64,000 bases of DNA. It comes from Garcia nutans. Its lineage: Eukaryota > Streptophyta > Magnoliopsida > Malpighiales > Euphorbiaceae. The stretch is from the NCBI GenBank assembly GCA_947685225.1, contig CANTUV010000015.1, positions 3,782,001-3,846,000 of the forward strand. The letters are read 5' to 3'. This document shows positions 1 through 10,068 of this stretch, piece after piece (within the stretch, counting starts at the first letter, position 1; every line of letters starts with the position of its first letter). Below the pieces are notes generated by a model. That model searched no databases. It saw nothing but the letters and a program-made list of their open reading frames with translations, and had not been told where the DNA came from. Made by a program: the position numbers and the translations under genes.

Positions 1-860
1 TCTGGACTTAGAAGAGATTCTAGGTTCTGGACCTAAGGGAAAATTTTGGGTTCTAGACCCGGTTCGAGTTCTGGACTAAAGGATAATTCTAGGTTTTGGA
101 CCTAAGGAAATTTTGGGTTCTGGACCCAAGCTATGTTTTGGACTTAGAAATAAATTCTAGGGTCTGGACCTAAGAAAAATTTGGATTCTGGACCCGAGAG
201 ATTTGGATACTCGATCCTAAATTAGATTGGGATACTTAATCCTAAATTGGCTTTGGATGCTCGATCTAACTGGATCTAGATACTCGATCCTAACTAGATT
301 CGGATACTCGATCCTAAACTGGATTCGGATACTCGATCCTAACTGGATTTGGATACTCGATCCTAAATTGGATTGGGATACTCGATCCTAACTGAATTTG
401 GACACTCGATCCTAATTGGATTTGGATACTCAATCCTAAATTGGCTTTGGATACTCGATCCTAAACTGGATTGGGATACTCGATCCTAAATTGGGTTTGG
501 ATACTCGATCCTAAACTTGATTTGGATACTCGATCCTAAATTGGATTGGGATACTCGATCCAAACTGGATTCGGATACTCGATCCTAACTAGATTTGGAT
601 ACTCGATCATAAATTGGCTTTGGATACTCGATCCTAAACTGGATTGGGATACTCGATCCTAAATTAGGTTTGGATACTCGATCCTAAACTTGATTTGGAT
701 ACTCGATCCTAAATTGGCTTTGGATATTCGATCCTAAACTGGGTTGGATTTGATTTGGCAACCGAGATTGGGTACTTGAACCCGAGATTGAATTGATTTT
801 GATTTAATTTGGGTACTTGGACCCGAGATTGGGTACTTGGACCCGAGATTGAATTTGACT
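1..860. repeat. Minisatellite array 1 (about 24-25 bp unit)
   Basis: Positions 1-200 hold degenerate repeats around TTCTGGACCTAAGG and GGGTTCTGGACCC. From about 203 to 760 there are roughly 22 copies of a 24-25 bp unit around GGATACTCGATCCTAA followed by AYTGGATTT or ATTGGCTTT. Positions 760-860 carry several copies of GGGTACTTGGACCCGAGATTG-like units (20 bases or less). Related units lie next to the 3' LTR at 58900-59065, so this is probably the 3' untranslated part of a Tat/Ogre-like element, a place where such elements are known to carry tandem repeats. Confidence 0.85.
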
Positions 861-904
861 AACTTTTTATCAGTTTAGAAGTCTGACTGCTCCGGCTGTT
901 CTAT

Positions 905-1375
905 GCATTGTGATTCTTCACCCTCATAATGGATCTTCATCCTTGGAAATCGGGATCTTCACCCTTGTAAATGGATCTTCATCCTTGGAGATCGGGTTCA
1001 CCCTTGAAAATGGATCTTCATCCTTGGAGATTGGGTCTTCACCCTTGCAAATGGATCTTCATCCATTGAGATCGGGTCTTTACCCTTGTAAATGGATCTT
1101 CATCCTTTGAAATCGGGTCTTTACCCTTGTAAATGGATCTTCATCCTTTGAAATCGGGTCTTTACCCTTGTAAATGGATCTTCATCCTTGGAGATTGGGT
1201 CTTCACCCATGCAAATGGATCTTCATCCATTGAGATCGGGTCTTTACCCTTGTAAATGGATCTTCATCCTTGGAGATTGGGTCTTCACCAATGCAAATGG
1301 ATCTTCATCCATTGAGATCGGGTCTTTACCCTTGTAAATGGATCTTCATCCTTGGAGATTGGGTCTTCTTTATTC
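905..1375. repeat. Minisatellite array 2 (about 40-42 bp unit)
   Basis: About eleven copies of a unit made of AATGGATCTTCATCCTTGG, then AGATCGGGTCTTCACCCTTG. Copies differ by point changes (CTTGGAGA, ATTGAGA, TTTGAAA). The unit is unrelated to array 1. The open frame through it (910-1110) is an artefact of the repeat. Confidence 0.85.
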
Positions 1376-1390
1376 TTTGAAGATGGAAGT

Positions 1391-1661
1391 GATATGGCCA
1401 AGGTCCTGGCCATGTCATGTGACACGGCCAGTGGCATGGCCGTGTCTCATGGGTGTGTAAGCTTTTGTGTCTTTTCTTTGGTTCTTCTTTGTTCTTAACT
1501 TAGGATGGGACACAGCCAAGCTTGTGGCCGTGCCGTGTCCTGTTTTGCCAAGATTTCCTTTGAGGTGACACGGCCAAGCTTGATTTGGCTTGGCCATGTC
1601 TTGCTTGATCCATGTTCTTCTTTCCTTGTTTTGATCTTCCAAGGGAGTTTTTGCACTTTAA
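1391..1661 (-). mobile_element. Athila-type LTR fragment with palindromes
   Basis: This 270 bp piece matches the LTR of element E near 48020-48320. It shares the GGCCATGTC / GACACGGCC inverted motifs and the run GATCTTCCAAGGGAGTTTTTG. It carries three or four of the palindromic units described for elements C and E. Similarity stops abruptly on both sides, so it is a captured or truncated fragment inside O1. Confidence 0.65.
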
Positions 1662-3097
1662 CCACTTTTCCCTTGCAACTGCTTTTCCTTTTTTTCTCCA
1701 ATTTTGATTGGATCTTATATCCTCTCCTTCCCCCCAAGGATTTTTTCTTTCATGCAAGCTTTGATTGATGTTTTTCTTGTCTAGTTCTTTGCATAAGCAT
1801 GCATTTCTTCTCTTTGCAAAGTGACTGGGGCTTCCACAAGTGAATAGGCTTTCCATGCCCCCCTTGATTCAATATCTTCTTTTGATTCTTTAATTTGCAG
1901 GGTGTTTGCTATTCATTAAGACAAGAAAGTGCGATGTAATATGCTCATGTATGCATGATATGCATGAATAATACTTACAATCGTTCCATCGACTCACAGA
2001 CCGAGGTGGTTAGCAGAAGTGTTCTCATTGGTTCCTTTTTGACGCTCGTTCAAGTCTCGCATTGCAATGATCGAAAGCTTTGCAGTTGGCTTTTATCTTC
2101 AAGATGATGAAAACATGAGTTGTGGAGACCCTAAGCAGCAGAGTCAGGGATGCATCCATTTCCAACTATGTTTCAGCATGTCGGTTGATAGCTTCTTCAT
2201 GACCTTACCAATAATCATTCCCTTTGCCCAATGTGTCCTTTGGAGGTTCAACATACTTCCCTTAACTTGAAGGCTTTGTATGACAAAACATTTTTTGAAA
2301 TTTTTTGAATTTTTAGAATTTTGATTTTGAAATCAAATGTTGGCTTTGCCAAATCAATGTCAATGTACCTCAGGACTTGATTTTCCAAATTAATATATCT
2401 ATAACATGACAACCCTAGTTACCGTACTAAACTTGGGAATCATTTCTATTTAAGCAAGAACTGTTACACTTCAGACAGGCACATACACATTGCTTGGCCA
2501 AATTTGAGTTTAAATATTGTCTATCTCATATGCATGCTTATCCAAACTATCTCCACTAATAGACTCTACCTACCAAGAGAGATCAACAGGTCTTTGATAG
2601 GCTTAAAACGGGGTCTATGAGGGACATAGGTTAAATGAAGGCCATTTTGAGATAGGAGCTGATGTGACACAATGGACAAACCCTTACACTACAAATTTCT
2701 TGGTGGAACTTTAGATAGTTGGGAGCAATCTTTCTAGACTCCAAATTCATTCTATATCTTCTTGGTATTAATCTGGATCTTAATTAGGACAGTCTTTGCC
2801 CTTGTAAAAAGTTTAAGACCCAAATTTGTTTCCTTTCTTCTTTTCCCTTTTCTTTTTTCCCTTTATTTTTCTTACTCTTCCCTTTTTTCTCATTCCTTAC
2901 TCTTCCCTTTCTTTTATCATTTTGTCCTTCTTTCTTATAGGACTATCAAGTATAGAACTTTCAAGAACTGGATAGTCTTCCTCCTTTTCTCCAATTTTGA
3001 TTGAATCTTTGGTTGGGTTGGACTAATTCAAGTTAAACTGTCCAAATGGAAGCTTTTTACTTCTTAGGTAAAAGAGAACTCAGTTGGCTTTCTGAAC

Positions 3098-3270
3098 CAC
3101 CTTTTTAGGTTTTCTTTTCTTGTTGTTTTTTTTTTCTTTTTTTTCCTTTTTCTTTTCTTTTTTCTTTTTATTTCTTTTCTTTTTCTTTTGTCATTTTTGT
3201 TTTCTTCTTCTTTTTTCTTTGCTCTCATTTCTCTTGTTTTCTTTTCTTCTATTTTTTTTGTTTTTTTTTT
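3098..3270. repeat. T/C-rich low-complexity tract
   Basis: Almost pure TTTTCTTTTTC-type sequence over about 170 bp. On the minus strand it is a purine tract. Confidence 0.85.
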
Positions 3271-3426
3271 GGGTTTGGTTCTAGCTCTAAAAGAGTTGTC
3301 TTGTTTGTACCAATTTGGGCTTTCAATAATGGATAGTGGAGTGATATAAATCCTCTTTAACAGGGATAAATCATTTGTTACTCCGATGTCGATGTTGTCT
3401 TGAAATATCGGAGATAGTAAATGAAC

Positions 3427-3503
3427 TTCAACTACCCTTATGGTTTTGAGAACATCAACTATCCTTATGGTCTTGAAAACATCAACTACCCTTATGGTAT
3501 TCA
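3427..3503. repeat. Short tandem repeat, 3 copies
   Basis: Three imperfect copies of about 30 bp containing CATCAACTACCCTTATGGT and then CTTGAAAA-like sequence. Confidence 0.75.
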
Positions 3504-3560
3504 TTCTTTCTTTGATCTTCTTACCTCTTTATCTTAGTGATCATAAGACTTGTCAAAAGT

Positions 3561-4086
3561 ATCGTAACAGTTCAAGGTAGGTTGTTGAGGTTATATGCCA
3601 ATGAAAAGAAAGCTAAAATTTTATGAATGCTCAAAGAGACAACTAGAGATTGATATTTAATAGGGTGGATACTAGTTGTTGGCTCATCAAACAATGCCTA
3701 GATCATCTCTCCCTTAAATAAGTAGAGTTCAATTTCACCACGAATATTTTTCAAAGCATGTTTTAAGACTGACTAGGACCTAGACAAAGGTAATTATGCA
3801 GGAGACCTCTCTAAGTAAGCATACACAACTCAATACTATAAAGCAATTCCCTCACCTAGTAAAGTCATTCAAGTCATGATGTCTAGACACATTAATTTAT
3901 GAATTATCAAGCTAGATTCCTCATTGGTTGAGCACCAAAATGAACAAAGACCAATAAAATTTTTGATAAAAGTAATTTATTCCAACAAATTTAAATTTAA
4001 AAAACACTATAGTTCCAATTAAATATTAAAGAAAGTAAAATTTAAAAAAAAAAAACAGCATTCAAGTTAAGAAAAGTTTGTTGAGT
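3561..4086. other. Non-coding DNA 3' of O1 gag, shared with O3
   Basis: From about 3785 this matches 60620-60930 in the same orientation relative to gag. Both have CTCTCTAAGTAAGCATAC, GACCTAGTAAAGT and GGTTGAGCACCAAAATGAA. The two gag remnants therefore come from the same family, and this stretch was part of the ancestral element. No protein is recognisable in it. Confidence 0.6.
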
Positions 4087-5027
4087 TTAAGCTTCTTTTC
4101 CTTTCACATCTTCAATATTTCCATCTTTAAAGGAGGATAAGAAAAAATCTTCTTCCAATCCTTTTCCCACCATGAAGGTTGCTGGTGGTGGCACTCTTCC
4201 AAATTTAGACAAAGGGTTGTTCTTAGTATTGGGCTTATCCAGCTCGGGTAGCTTACTACTGTCGATTAAATCTTGGATCTCATGCCTTAGACGAGCACAT
4301 TTATTTGTTTCATGCCCTCGCATTTGATGAAATTGACAGAAGGCCTCGGCATTGAAGTTTGGTGGCAATGGATTATGTAACGACCCTTTCTTTTGTAGCT
4401 TGCTAAAAACCCAAGATAGAGGTTTACCCAATTCTGAGAATTGTCTTTTATTTCCTTGACCAGTTACATTAACATTAACTTCTTTTTGCGTGCTTTGATT
4501 GTTAGGTTGGTTGTTCCCTTTCTCATTCCTTCTTATTGAAAAGCGATTCTTCTCCCTTTCCCACTCTTTAATTTGTAGACCATCTTGGAGAAGATCTTGT
4601 GAGACATCCTTTCATGAAGATTGGGCAGGACACCTCTCACGATCATCCTTATTTGATCGGATTCATCAGGCCTCTTCTTGAGCAAAGAAGCCTTATTTCT
4701 CCATCTCTTGACATAATCTACAAAATTCTCATTCGGCCTTTTCCTAATGGACTCCACTTCCATTAAGGTAACTTCCAACTCAACATTATATCCATATTGT
4801 TGGATGAAGGCTTTGTAAAGTAGATCCCAACTCTTTTGTGTTCCTTCATCTAATGTATTAAACCAATTTTGGGCAACAGGGTCCAATGAGAGCATGAAGT
4901 ACCTTAGGGTTTGAGCCTTAGTAGCTCGGGAAGATTGCATGGCAGTGATATACTGCTTCACATGGAGATGAGGATTTCCGGTGCCATTGTAATTAGCAAA
5001 AGATGGCATCTTGAACTTGTACGGGAC
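4087..5027 (-). pseudogene. Broken gag of Tat/Ogre-like element O1
   Basis: The upstream open frame (5009 to 4533) shows the retrotransposon gag (capsid) fold region: an N-terminal GNPHLHVKQY block, a central WDLLYKAFIQQYG block and LMEVESIRKRPNENFVDYVKRW split over the usual helices. A frameshift near 4590-4600 moves the true frame, which continues to 4087. There a zinc-knuckle-like pattern (CQFHQMRGHETNKC, a C-H-H-C variant) is followed by the LRHEIQDLID block typical of these elements. The start is missing: coding sense begins at about 5027, where an inverted gag segment abuts it. Related remains lie at 60617-62387. It cannot yield full Gag. Confidence 0.8.
4114..4176 (-). repeat. Inverted repeat arm 1 (within gag)
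   Basis: 63 bp whose reverse complement equals 5031-5093 at 61 of 63 positions. This arm is the native coding copy of gag residues beginning FMVGKGLEEDFF on the minus strand. Confidence 0.9.
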
Positions 5028-5030
5028 TTC

Positions 5031-5093
5031 TTCATGGTGGGAAAAGGATTGGAAGAAGATTTTATCTTATCCTCCTTTCAAGATGGAAATATT
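5031..5093 (+). repeat. Inverted repeat arm 2 (displaced gag segment)
   Basis: Second arm of the pair, with two mismatches to 4114-4176 after reverse complementing. It lies in the opposite orientation just upstream of the gag remnant and cuts off the gag N-terminus. Homology ends sharply at both edges. Confidence 0.9.
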
Positions 5094-5697
5094 TTGCAAG
5101 CTCTTTGTAAGAAAAGGCTGGGTGAAAATAGTTTTGTTTCTAAGCCCATAGTAAAAGATTTTAGAAAAAAGGATTTTGGGCTTAGTATTTGGGCCATGGG
5201 CCAAAGAATTTTTGATTTGTTTTTAGAAAAGTCTTATGTCCAAAGACCATCTTGAAAATTTTTTTAAATAGCTTTGGTCTTTTAGACTTTAAAGAAAAGT
5301 TTATTTTGAGCTTACAATATACTTAGGTCATATTAGAAAAAGATCAAACCAAATAAGCCATGATTTAAGCCAAGATAAATTAACTATAGTCAAACAACAT
5401 GCATTTGGGGTAAAAACCTAAGGAAAGTAACTAGGCCAATTACATGAGCTTTAGTCTTTGGGTTAAAAGGCTTAGGTTCATATAGCAAGTATATACCAAA
5501 TGGTACGAGGCTATGAGTGGTTATGCCATGCTCAATCTCCATACCTTGAGAGAAAGTATGGTATCCCTTACATAACATAACACGGGTAACACGAGCATCT
5601 TAACTCACGCACACAATGCAATCTAATATGATGCAATGGATAATATCATTATAAGAAAGAATAGAATAATATAAAGACCAATGGAATCAACTTCTCT
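5094..5697 (-). other. O1 leader between gag and primer site
   Basis: Non-coding stretch between the displaced gag segment and the primer-binding site. A plus-strand frame to 5255 shows no recognised motif. I see no other feature. Confidence 0.5.
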
Positions 5698-5717
5698 TAT
5701 CCCAAGTGGAGTCGCCA
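5698..5717 (-). promoter_or_regulatory. Primer-binding site, tRNA-Arg type
   Basis: On the minus strand it reads TGGCGACTCCACTTGGGA, three bases after the LTR end. It matches the complement of a plant tRNA-Arg 3' end (TGGCGACTCCGCTGGGGA), allowing two differences. This primer is typical of Tat/Ogre elements and fixes the element's orientation. Confidence 0.85.
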
Positions 5718-5720
5718 CTG

Positions 5721-8003
5721 TGAGCGGGGATTTTCGCCCCCACTCCCGATGGAATGGTTCTTGCGACTTCGGCACTGTTTAGGCTCGGGGCCTTAGAGAA
5801 CACGGACCTAAGTCCGGAGAAAATGGAGTCGCCACTCGGACGGGCTGGGAAAAAGGAAAGGGGTGGATGACTCGATTCCTAAGGAATCCCCAACCCCTTA
5901 ATGGGTTCAAAAAGTTGGGTACGTGTGGGGAAGGTGAGAAATGGCCCAGGACCCCCCACAACGCCCGGTTAATTGGAACCGGCCTCCTTTACAAGTCTTA
6001 ATATTATAAAATTCTTAAATATAACAACATTATCCATATTACACACAATAATTAAAAGAAAGCATCAATATATTAAAATCAAAGCAAGGTCCAAGCAAAA
6101 CAAAATAAATAAATGGACACCCATCCAAAGATGGAAACATGTCCTTACATCACATGCCTAAATAGGACACCCACCGAAAGGTAGAAACATGCCCTTTACA
6201 TAGGTTCTAAAATATAAAAGAAAATTAAATTACATGATGTTTAAATGAGGAGCCCACCAAGTAGAAACATACCTCTTACAACATTTGGAAGTCTAAATAA
6301 ATTGATAAAAGTAAATAACCATTCATAATAAATAAATCATTCATCAAAGGTATCAAATATCAATAAAAAGTAAACATCCATCAATGATAAATAAAATAAA
6401 CCAAGCATAGAAATAAAACAAAGCATGATCAAATATAGAATTGAATAAGGTAAATAAAAATCCAAATTATAGCTACTATTTCCATTTAGGGTTCTTTATC
6501 TCATGTGTTAAGATTTTGGAATTCATAAAATTAAGCTACTGTGACTTTTTTATGGAATTAAAATGTATTGAAGTTTTATGTTTTAGAAGGTTGGTAAGAC
6601 TCTTTGATTAACTAAATTAATAGTTGAATGGTGAAATCATGAAACTAGGGTTTTAGACACTTTAAAATACTTTTGATTCATGGTTTTGAATGGTGATTTC
6701 AAGCTTACTATGTAAATTTAAAATATTTATGGTTTTATGGTTTTTTAATTTTTTAAAGGATTATGGTTTAGAAAAAAGTTAGGGTTTAAGGTTTTAAAGG
6801 AGTTAGAGTTTACTATTTTAGGTTTAGAAGTTGAATTTTGGGTCTAGTGTTTTAGAATTTAGGGTTTCGGTGATGCATGATTTTTAGGATTTGGAAAAAG
6901 CAATTGAAGATTTTATGGAATTTTATAAAAATAAACCAACAATTTAAAGTTTTTATAAATAGAAAAGATGTTTTATAAGGCTTTTTGAAAGAAACAGTAC
7001 CAAGTTAAAAGTTTTGAAAGAAACAGAATTAAATTTTGATTTTGTTGAAAAATATGTTAAATTAGAGTTTTAAGATTTTGAAGAAGTAAAAATAATAATT
7101 TTAAGCCTTTTTGGAAAATAAAGTAACGGATTAGTGTTTTTAAACTTTGAACAAAGGGAATTAAGGTTTTAGGGTTTTGAATTAAAAGACATCATTTATT
7201 AGTTTATACTACTGTGTAAAATATAAAGAAATTAGAATTTCATACCTTATTTTGTAAGTTGCACCAAAATTGCTTCTTGGATGAACCAGCTCCAAAGACA
7301 AGTCTTTTTGCCTTTTGAATTCCTTAAATCGTGTTTCTGCTACATTAAAAATCAATTGAATTCAAGCTTTTCCCTCACGGATTTGGATTTCCCTCCTACT
7401 GTCCAATTTTTGTCCTCTTTTGGCCTCCTCTTATTTGATTGCCTTTGGTCCTTATTTATAGAGGTTTCATATGGTTTATTCCTAATTAATCACAGTAAGT
7501 AATATTGATAAGAAAAGAAAGCCAAAACCTAATTGAATTAGGTTTCAAAAAATTTGCGTCGGAAAAATTGCACTGCCAAAAAAAATTGCTGCAGGAAAAA
7601 ATGAGCTAGCGAAAAAGATATGCCGCAGTAGGCGAGGAGCCGGCGTCGCCAGCAGGAAATTCCTGCGGGCGACCATTTTTCCCGCGGGAAAAATGGCATG
7701 TGCCATTTCGCTCGTAGGAAAATCATGCGTGCGAAATGGCTTTGGCCATTTCGCCCGCAGGCAACTTCTGCGGGCGAAATGCCCACGGGCCCGCGCGACG
7801 ATTTTTCCGACGCCGATTTTTATTTTTATTTTTTGACTTTATTTGTTTTTTTTTATTTTTTATTAATAAAAATTAGATACTAAAGCAGAAATTATTTAAT
7901 TAAGATAACAAAAATTATTTTGGACCAATTAGACAACACAAAAATCATTTTAGACTAAATAAAACATATTGGACCGGACTAGGTAAAAAATTAAGGGTCT
8001 ACA
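5721..8003 (-). mobile_element. 5' LTR of O1
   Basis: About 2283 bp, bounded by TG at 5721 and CA at 8003. On the minus strand it starts TGTAGACCC and ends TCCCCGCTCA next to the primer site. The terminal segment holds a short palindrome, GGGGATTTTCGCCCC. A diverged relative is the LTR at 56403-58819: they share the GC-rich first 250 bp, the AT-rich middle, the palindromic region near 7617-7805 and the TGTAGACC end. No open frame in it is convincing. Confidence 0.8.
7617..7805. repeat. GC-rich palindromic cluster in O1 LTR
   Basis: Inverted, locally repeated motifs: CATTTCGCCCGCAGG and CTGCGGGCGAAATG, TTCCCGCGGGAA, and AAATGGC..GCCATTT. The base composition contrasts with the AT-rich LTR around it. 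The same location in the O2 LTR (about 58480-58615) has diverged versions, GGCCATTTCGCC and GGGCGAATTGGCC. Confidence 0.75.
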
Positions 8004-8009
8004 CCAAGT

Positions 8010-8159
8010 TATTCTCCCCTTTCTATCTTCCTAGCCCATCTGGGTGGTGACTCATTTTCTTCTAGTTTAGCGCCGTGTTTTCTAAGGTCCTGAGCGTAAT
8101 AGTGTCGAAGTCGCCAGAAGCATTCCACATGGGAGTGGGTGCAAAAATCCCCACACACA
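8010..8159 (+). mobile_element. Inverted copy of the Tat/Ogre LTR terminus
   Basis: Compared with the reverse complement of 5721-5890 it matches over about 150 bp, including CTTCCTAGCCCATCTGGGTGG, split in two, and the tip GGGAGTGGGTGCAAAAATCCCC. It runs plus-strand while the adjacent LTR (5721-8003) runs minus-strand. The tip ends directly against the gag of element A. Confidence 0.7.
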
Positions 8160-8430
8160 GTAAGTATGCAGGAGAGATTGTGACAGATAAGATTGATAGA
8201 TGCCGGAGGTTTGTGGAGAGGTTGAGGCCATCCATCATTTTTTATGTGGTTAGAGGTAAGTATGATAATTTCTCCCTATTGGTATCTACTGCCAGAAATG
8301 TAAAGAAGGCTCAAGGAATTGCAGTTACAGCCAGAGCAGAGAGTAGAGACAAGAGATCATAGTCTGAGGTAGGGTCTTCATCATCTAAGAGAGGCTGAGG
8401 GAATTTTCAACATAGGTTTGGTATAGGTCA
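8160..8430 (+). pseudogene. Element A gag fragment 1 (Tekay/Del-like)
   Basis: Translates to the C-terminal part of the capsid region, KYAGEIVTDKIDRCRRF then ERLRPSI. It aligns with the gag of element B at about 15297-15565. The 5' part is missing, cut at the inverted LTR tip. The 3' side is interrupted by solo LTR F at 8431, and the gag resumes at 24536. The open frame through it starts in non-gag DNA at 8075 and is not a real protein start. Confidence 0.85.
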
Positions 8431-9045
8431 TGTAACACCCTTATACCATATATACATACAATACATATTTCAGCATATGTAAAATATGCATATACGGTAT
8501 AAAAATGTTACTGACCGATTTAATAAAAATTTTCACATTTCTGTTTTAAGATTTCAAATACTAATATATAAAATAAATAGTATATAAATATTCTTTGTTT
8601 TTATAGGAATCCAAAATAAATATTTTATATGAAAATCTCTGAGAAAAATTCGCCAGAGTTTTGTTTGTAATTTGAATATTTCAAATATTCAACAAAACAC
8701 AACCTGCATAAAACAAACACTCCAAATAAAATCAATTCACCAATTCACCAATACTTCTCAATTTCTCCATATTTTCTCAAAATACTTATATATAGGTATA
8801 TATATATATATCAACATCACATATAAAATCCCTTTTAAACAAAATTATTCAAATCATTCTTTACAATTTACAATATATGCTTCAAAAATATATCATGACA
8901 TACATAATATAAAAAATGTACATGCTGGCAATTGGCTCTGATCTTGATGTACTCAAAACAACTCTTCAAGCTCAATAAATACAAACATAGACCCGACCAG
9001 GTCTAGTAAAACTCTCCGGCTCTACCAAAACATCCATGACACCTG

Positions 9046-9080
9046 CGTGACAAATTACAATCGCGCTAAGCCGAAGCCTA
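9046..9080 (-). other. Twin stem-loop in LTR F
   Basis: Reverse complement of the paired stem-loops described at 11483-11519. Stem 2 is CGTGAC/ATCGCG on the plus strand (one mismatch, one wobble). Stem 1 is TAAGC with GCCTA (one G-U on the element strand). ACCTG precedes it on the plus strand, i.e. CAGGT follows it on the element strand. Confidence 0.6.
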
Positions 9081-9242
9081 TTGGTACAAACTTTGATAAT
9101 AATATAGTCCAAATGAAATGTCAATGCACAATAATATACATATCACAACTCATAACATTATATCTCATTATATTGCTCAATTTTATCACAATTCATAATT
9201 CACATTAAAACAAAGACAAGCATGGGCCCAAAAAGGATCTAA

Positions 9243-9247
9243 TATGC
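9243..9247. repeat. Target-site duplication of B, left
   Basis: TATGC, repeated exactly at 22102-22106. Confidence 0.95.
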
Positions 9248-9762
9248 TGTAATATCCTCATGTATGCCCTAGAAGTTTTGTTTTGTTGTTGTTGTTGTTG
9301 TTGTAAATGGGATTGAATGTATATGTTGCGTGATAAAAAAAAATTGAAAAGAGAATGTTCATGTGTTAATTGAAAGAAAAGTGATGTGTAGAGAAGATGT
9401 ATATGTAGTGTATATGGCAATATATATAGCATATATGTTGGTCAAAGGGAGAGTCAAGGTGTTGGATATAGTGGAAGAAGATATTTAGTTGTTGTTATAG
9501 AAATTACTATAAAGGGCATGCTAAATAAAAGGAAGTGTAATTATGTTTAAAAGGGCATTTTGGTATTTCTTCTTTTATAAATTGTGTGGTGGAGGTTAAA
9601 AGAGGATTTGACTTTTGTTTGATCAATTTGTTTTCTTCTTTTCACGTGTGGCCGGCCAACTTAGAGAGCAAGAGAGAAAACAAGAGTTGATGATATTTGA
9701 AGCTCAAATTGAAGAAGTTTTCAAGTGGATAAGTGGAAATCCAAGAAGATTCATTATTTTTG

Positions 9763-10068
9763 GTAAGTCTCTCTTGATTCTCTTAGTTTATTTAAGTTGG
9801 TTGTGAGTTTGGTTGTGGATTTTTGATGGTAGGGTTGTGTTGATTATTATATGTTGGATTTAATTGGTTGTGGTGTTGGTTTTGGATTTGAAGATGATAA
9901 GTTAAGAGTGATGTTGGTTTTAGGGTTTTGGAAATGGTAAGTGATAAATTATATTGTGTTATTTTGGATTAGGTTTTGGAAGAAGGTGATTTGCTCTAAT
10001 TTGAGAAGTGAAGAATTCTTGGAGAAAAGAAAGTGTTTAGAGTTGTATAATTGGTGCTAAAGGTAAGT
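9763..10068 (+). promoter_or_regulatory. Putative splice donors in B 5' LTR leader
   Basis: GGTAAGT follows a GA-rich exon-like stretch at 9763-9768, and AAAGGTAAGTACAAAC gives a second donor at 10063-10068. A TTTGGATTAG acceptor-like site lies between them near 9972. The same order is seen in LTRs D and F, whose sequence is otherwise diverged. The 3' LTR copies are at 19920-19925 and 20220-20225. Splicing is inferred, not shown. Confidence 0.45.

Larger units (their letters stand above)
1662..3560. other. Unassigned non-coding stretch inside O1
   Basis: No coding region is supported. It holds AT-rich DNA, a C/T-rich stretch (about 2820-2930), a long T/C tract (3098-3270) and a short tandem repeat (3427-3503). 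Frames through the T/C tract give lysine-rich artefacts on the minus strand. Its position between gag and the 3' minisatellites suggests residue of the element's internal region, but no motif proves this. Confidence 0.5.
1..8003 (-). mobile_element. Tat/Ogre-like Ty3 retrotransposon O1, 5' portion
   Basis: Read on the minus strand this is LTR (8003 to 5721), tRNA-Arg-type primer site (5717 to 5698), leader, broken gag (about 5027 to 4087), then non-coding DNA with minisatellites to the window edge. The primer site and the gag type place it in the Tat/Ogre group of Ty3/gypsy elements. Protease, RT and integrase are not recognisable between gag and the repeats, so pol was probably lost by deletion. 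The 3' LTR, if present, lies left of position 1. A related 3' LTR with the same kind of repeats next to it is seen at 56403-59065. Confidence 0.75.
8431..9247 (-). mobile_element. Solo LTR F, left part
   Basis: Minus-oriented Tekay-type LTR. Its reverse complement matches the LTR 3' ends at 51427-52036 and 59066-59756. It begins TGTAACACCC at 8431 and is interrupted at 9247 by element B, resuming at 22107. Outer target duplication: GGTCA (8426-8430) against GGTTA (24536-24540), one mismatch. No internal element DNA remains, hence a solo LTR of about 3.25 kb. Confidence 0.8.

Noticed and set aside
910..1110. Open frame of 66 codons in the second minisatellite
   Set aside because: It only reflects a repeat unit whose period leaves a frame open. 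No domain and no context for a gene.
1..1375. CRISPR-like regular repeats
   Set aside because: The repeats are contiguous tandem units without unique spacers, in plant retroelement DNA. They are minisatellites.
3064..3504. 146-codon lysine-rich frame on the minus strand
   Set aside because: Its bulk is the translated T/C tract (poly Lys/Arg/Glu), with a short tandem repeat at the start.
4911..5255. Plus-strand 114-codon frame next to O1 gag
   Set aside because: Its start is the antisense of gag, its middle the inverted gag segment, and its end has no recognised motif. It is a chimera of a rearrangement.
9615..9806. 63-codon frame present in both LTRs of B (also 19772-19963)
   Set aside because: Its conservation follows from LTR duplication. 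It runs through a putative splice donor and is not kept as a frame in sister LTRs.
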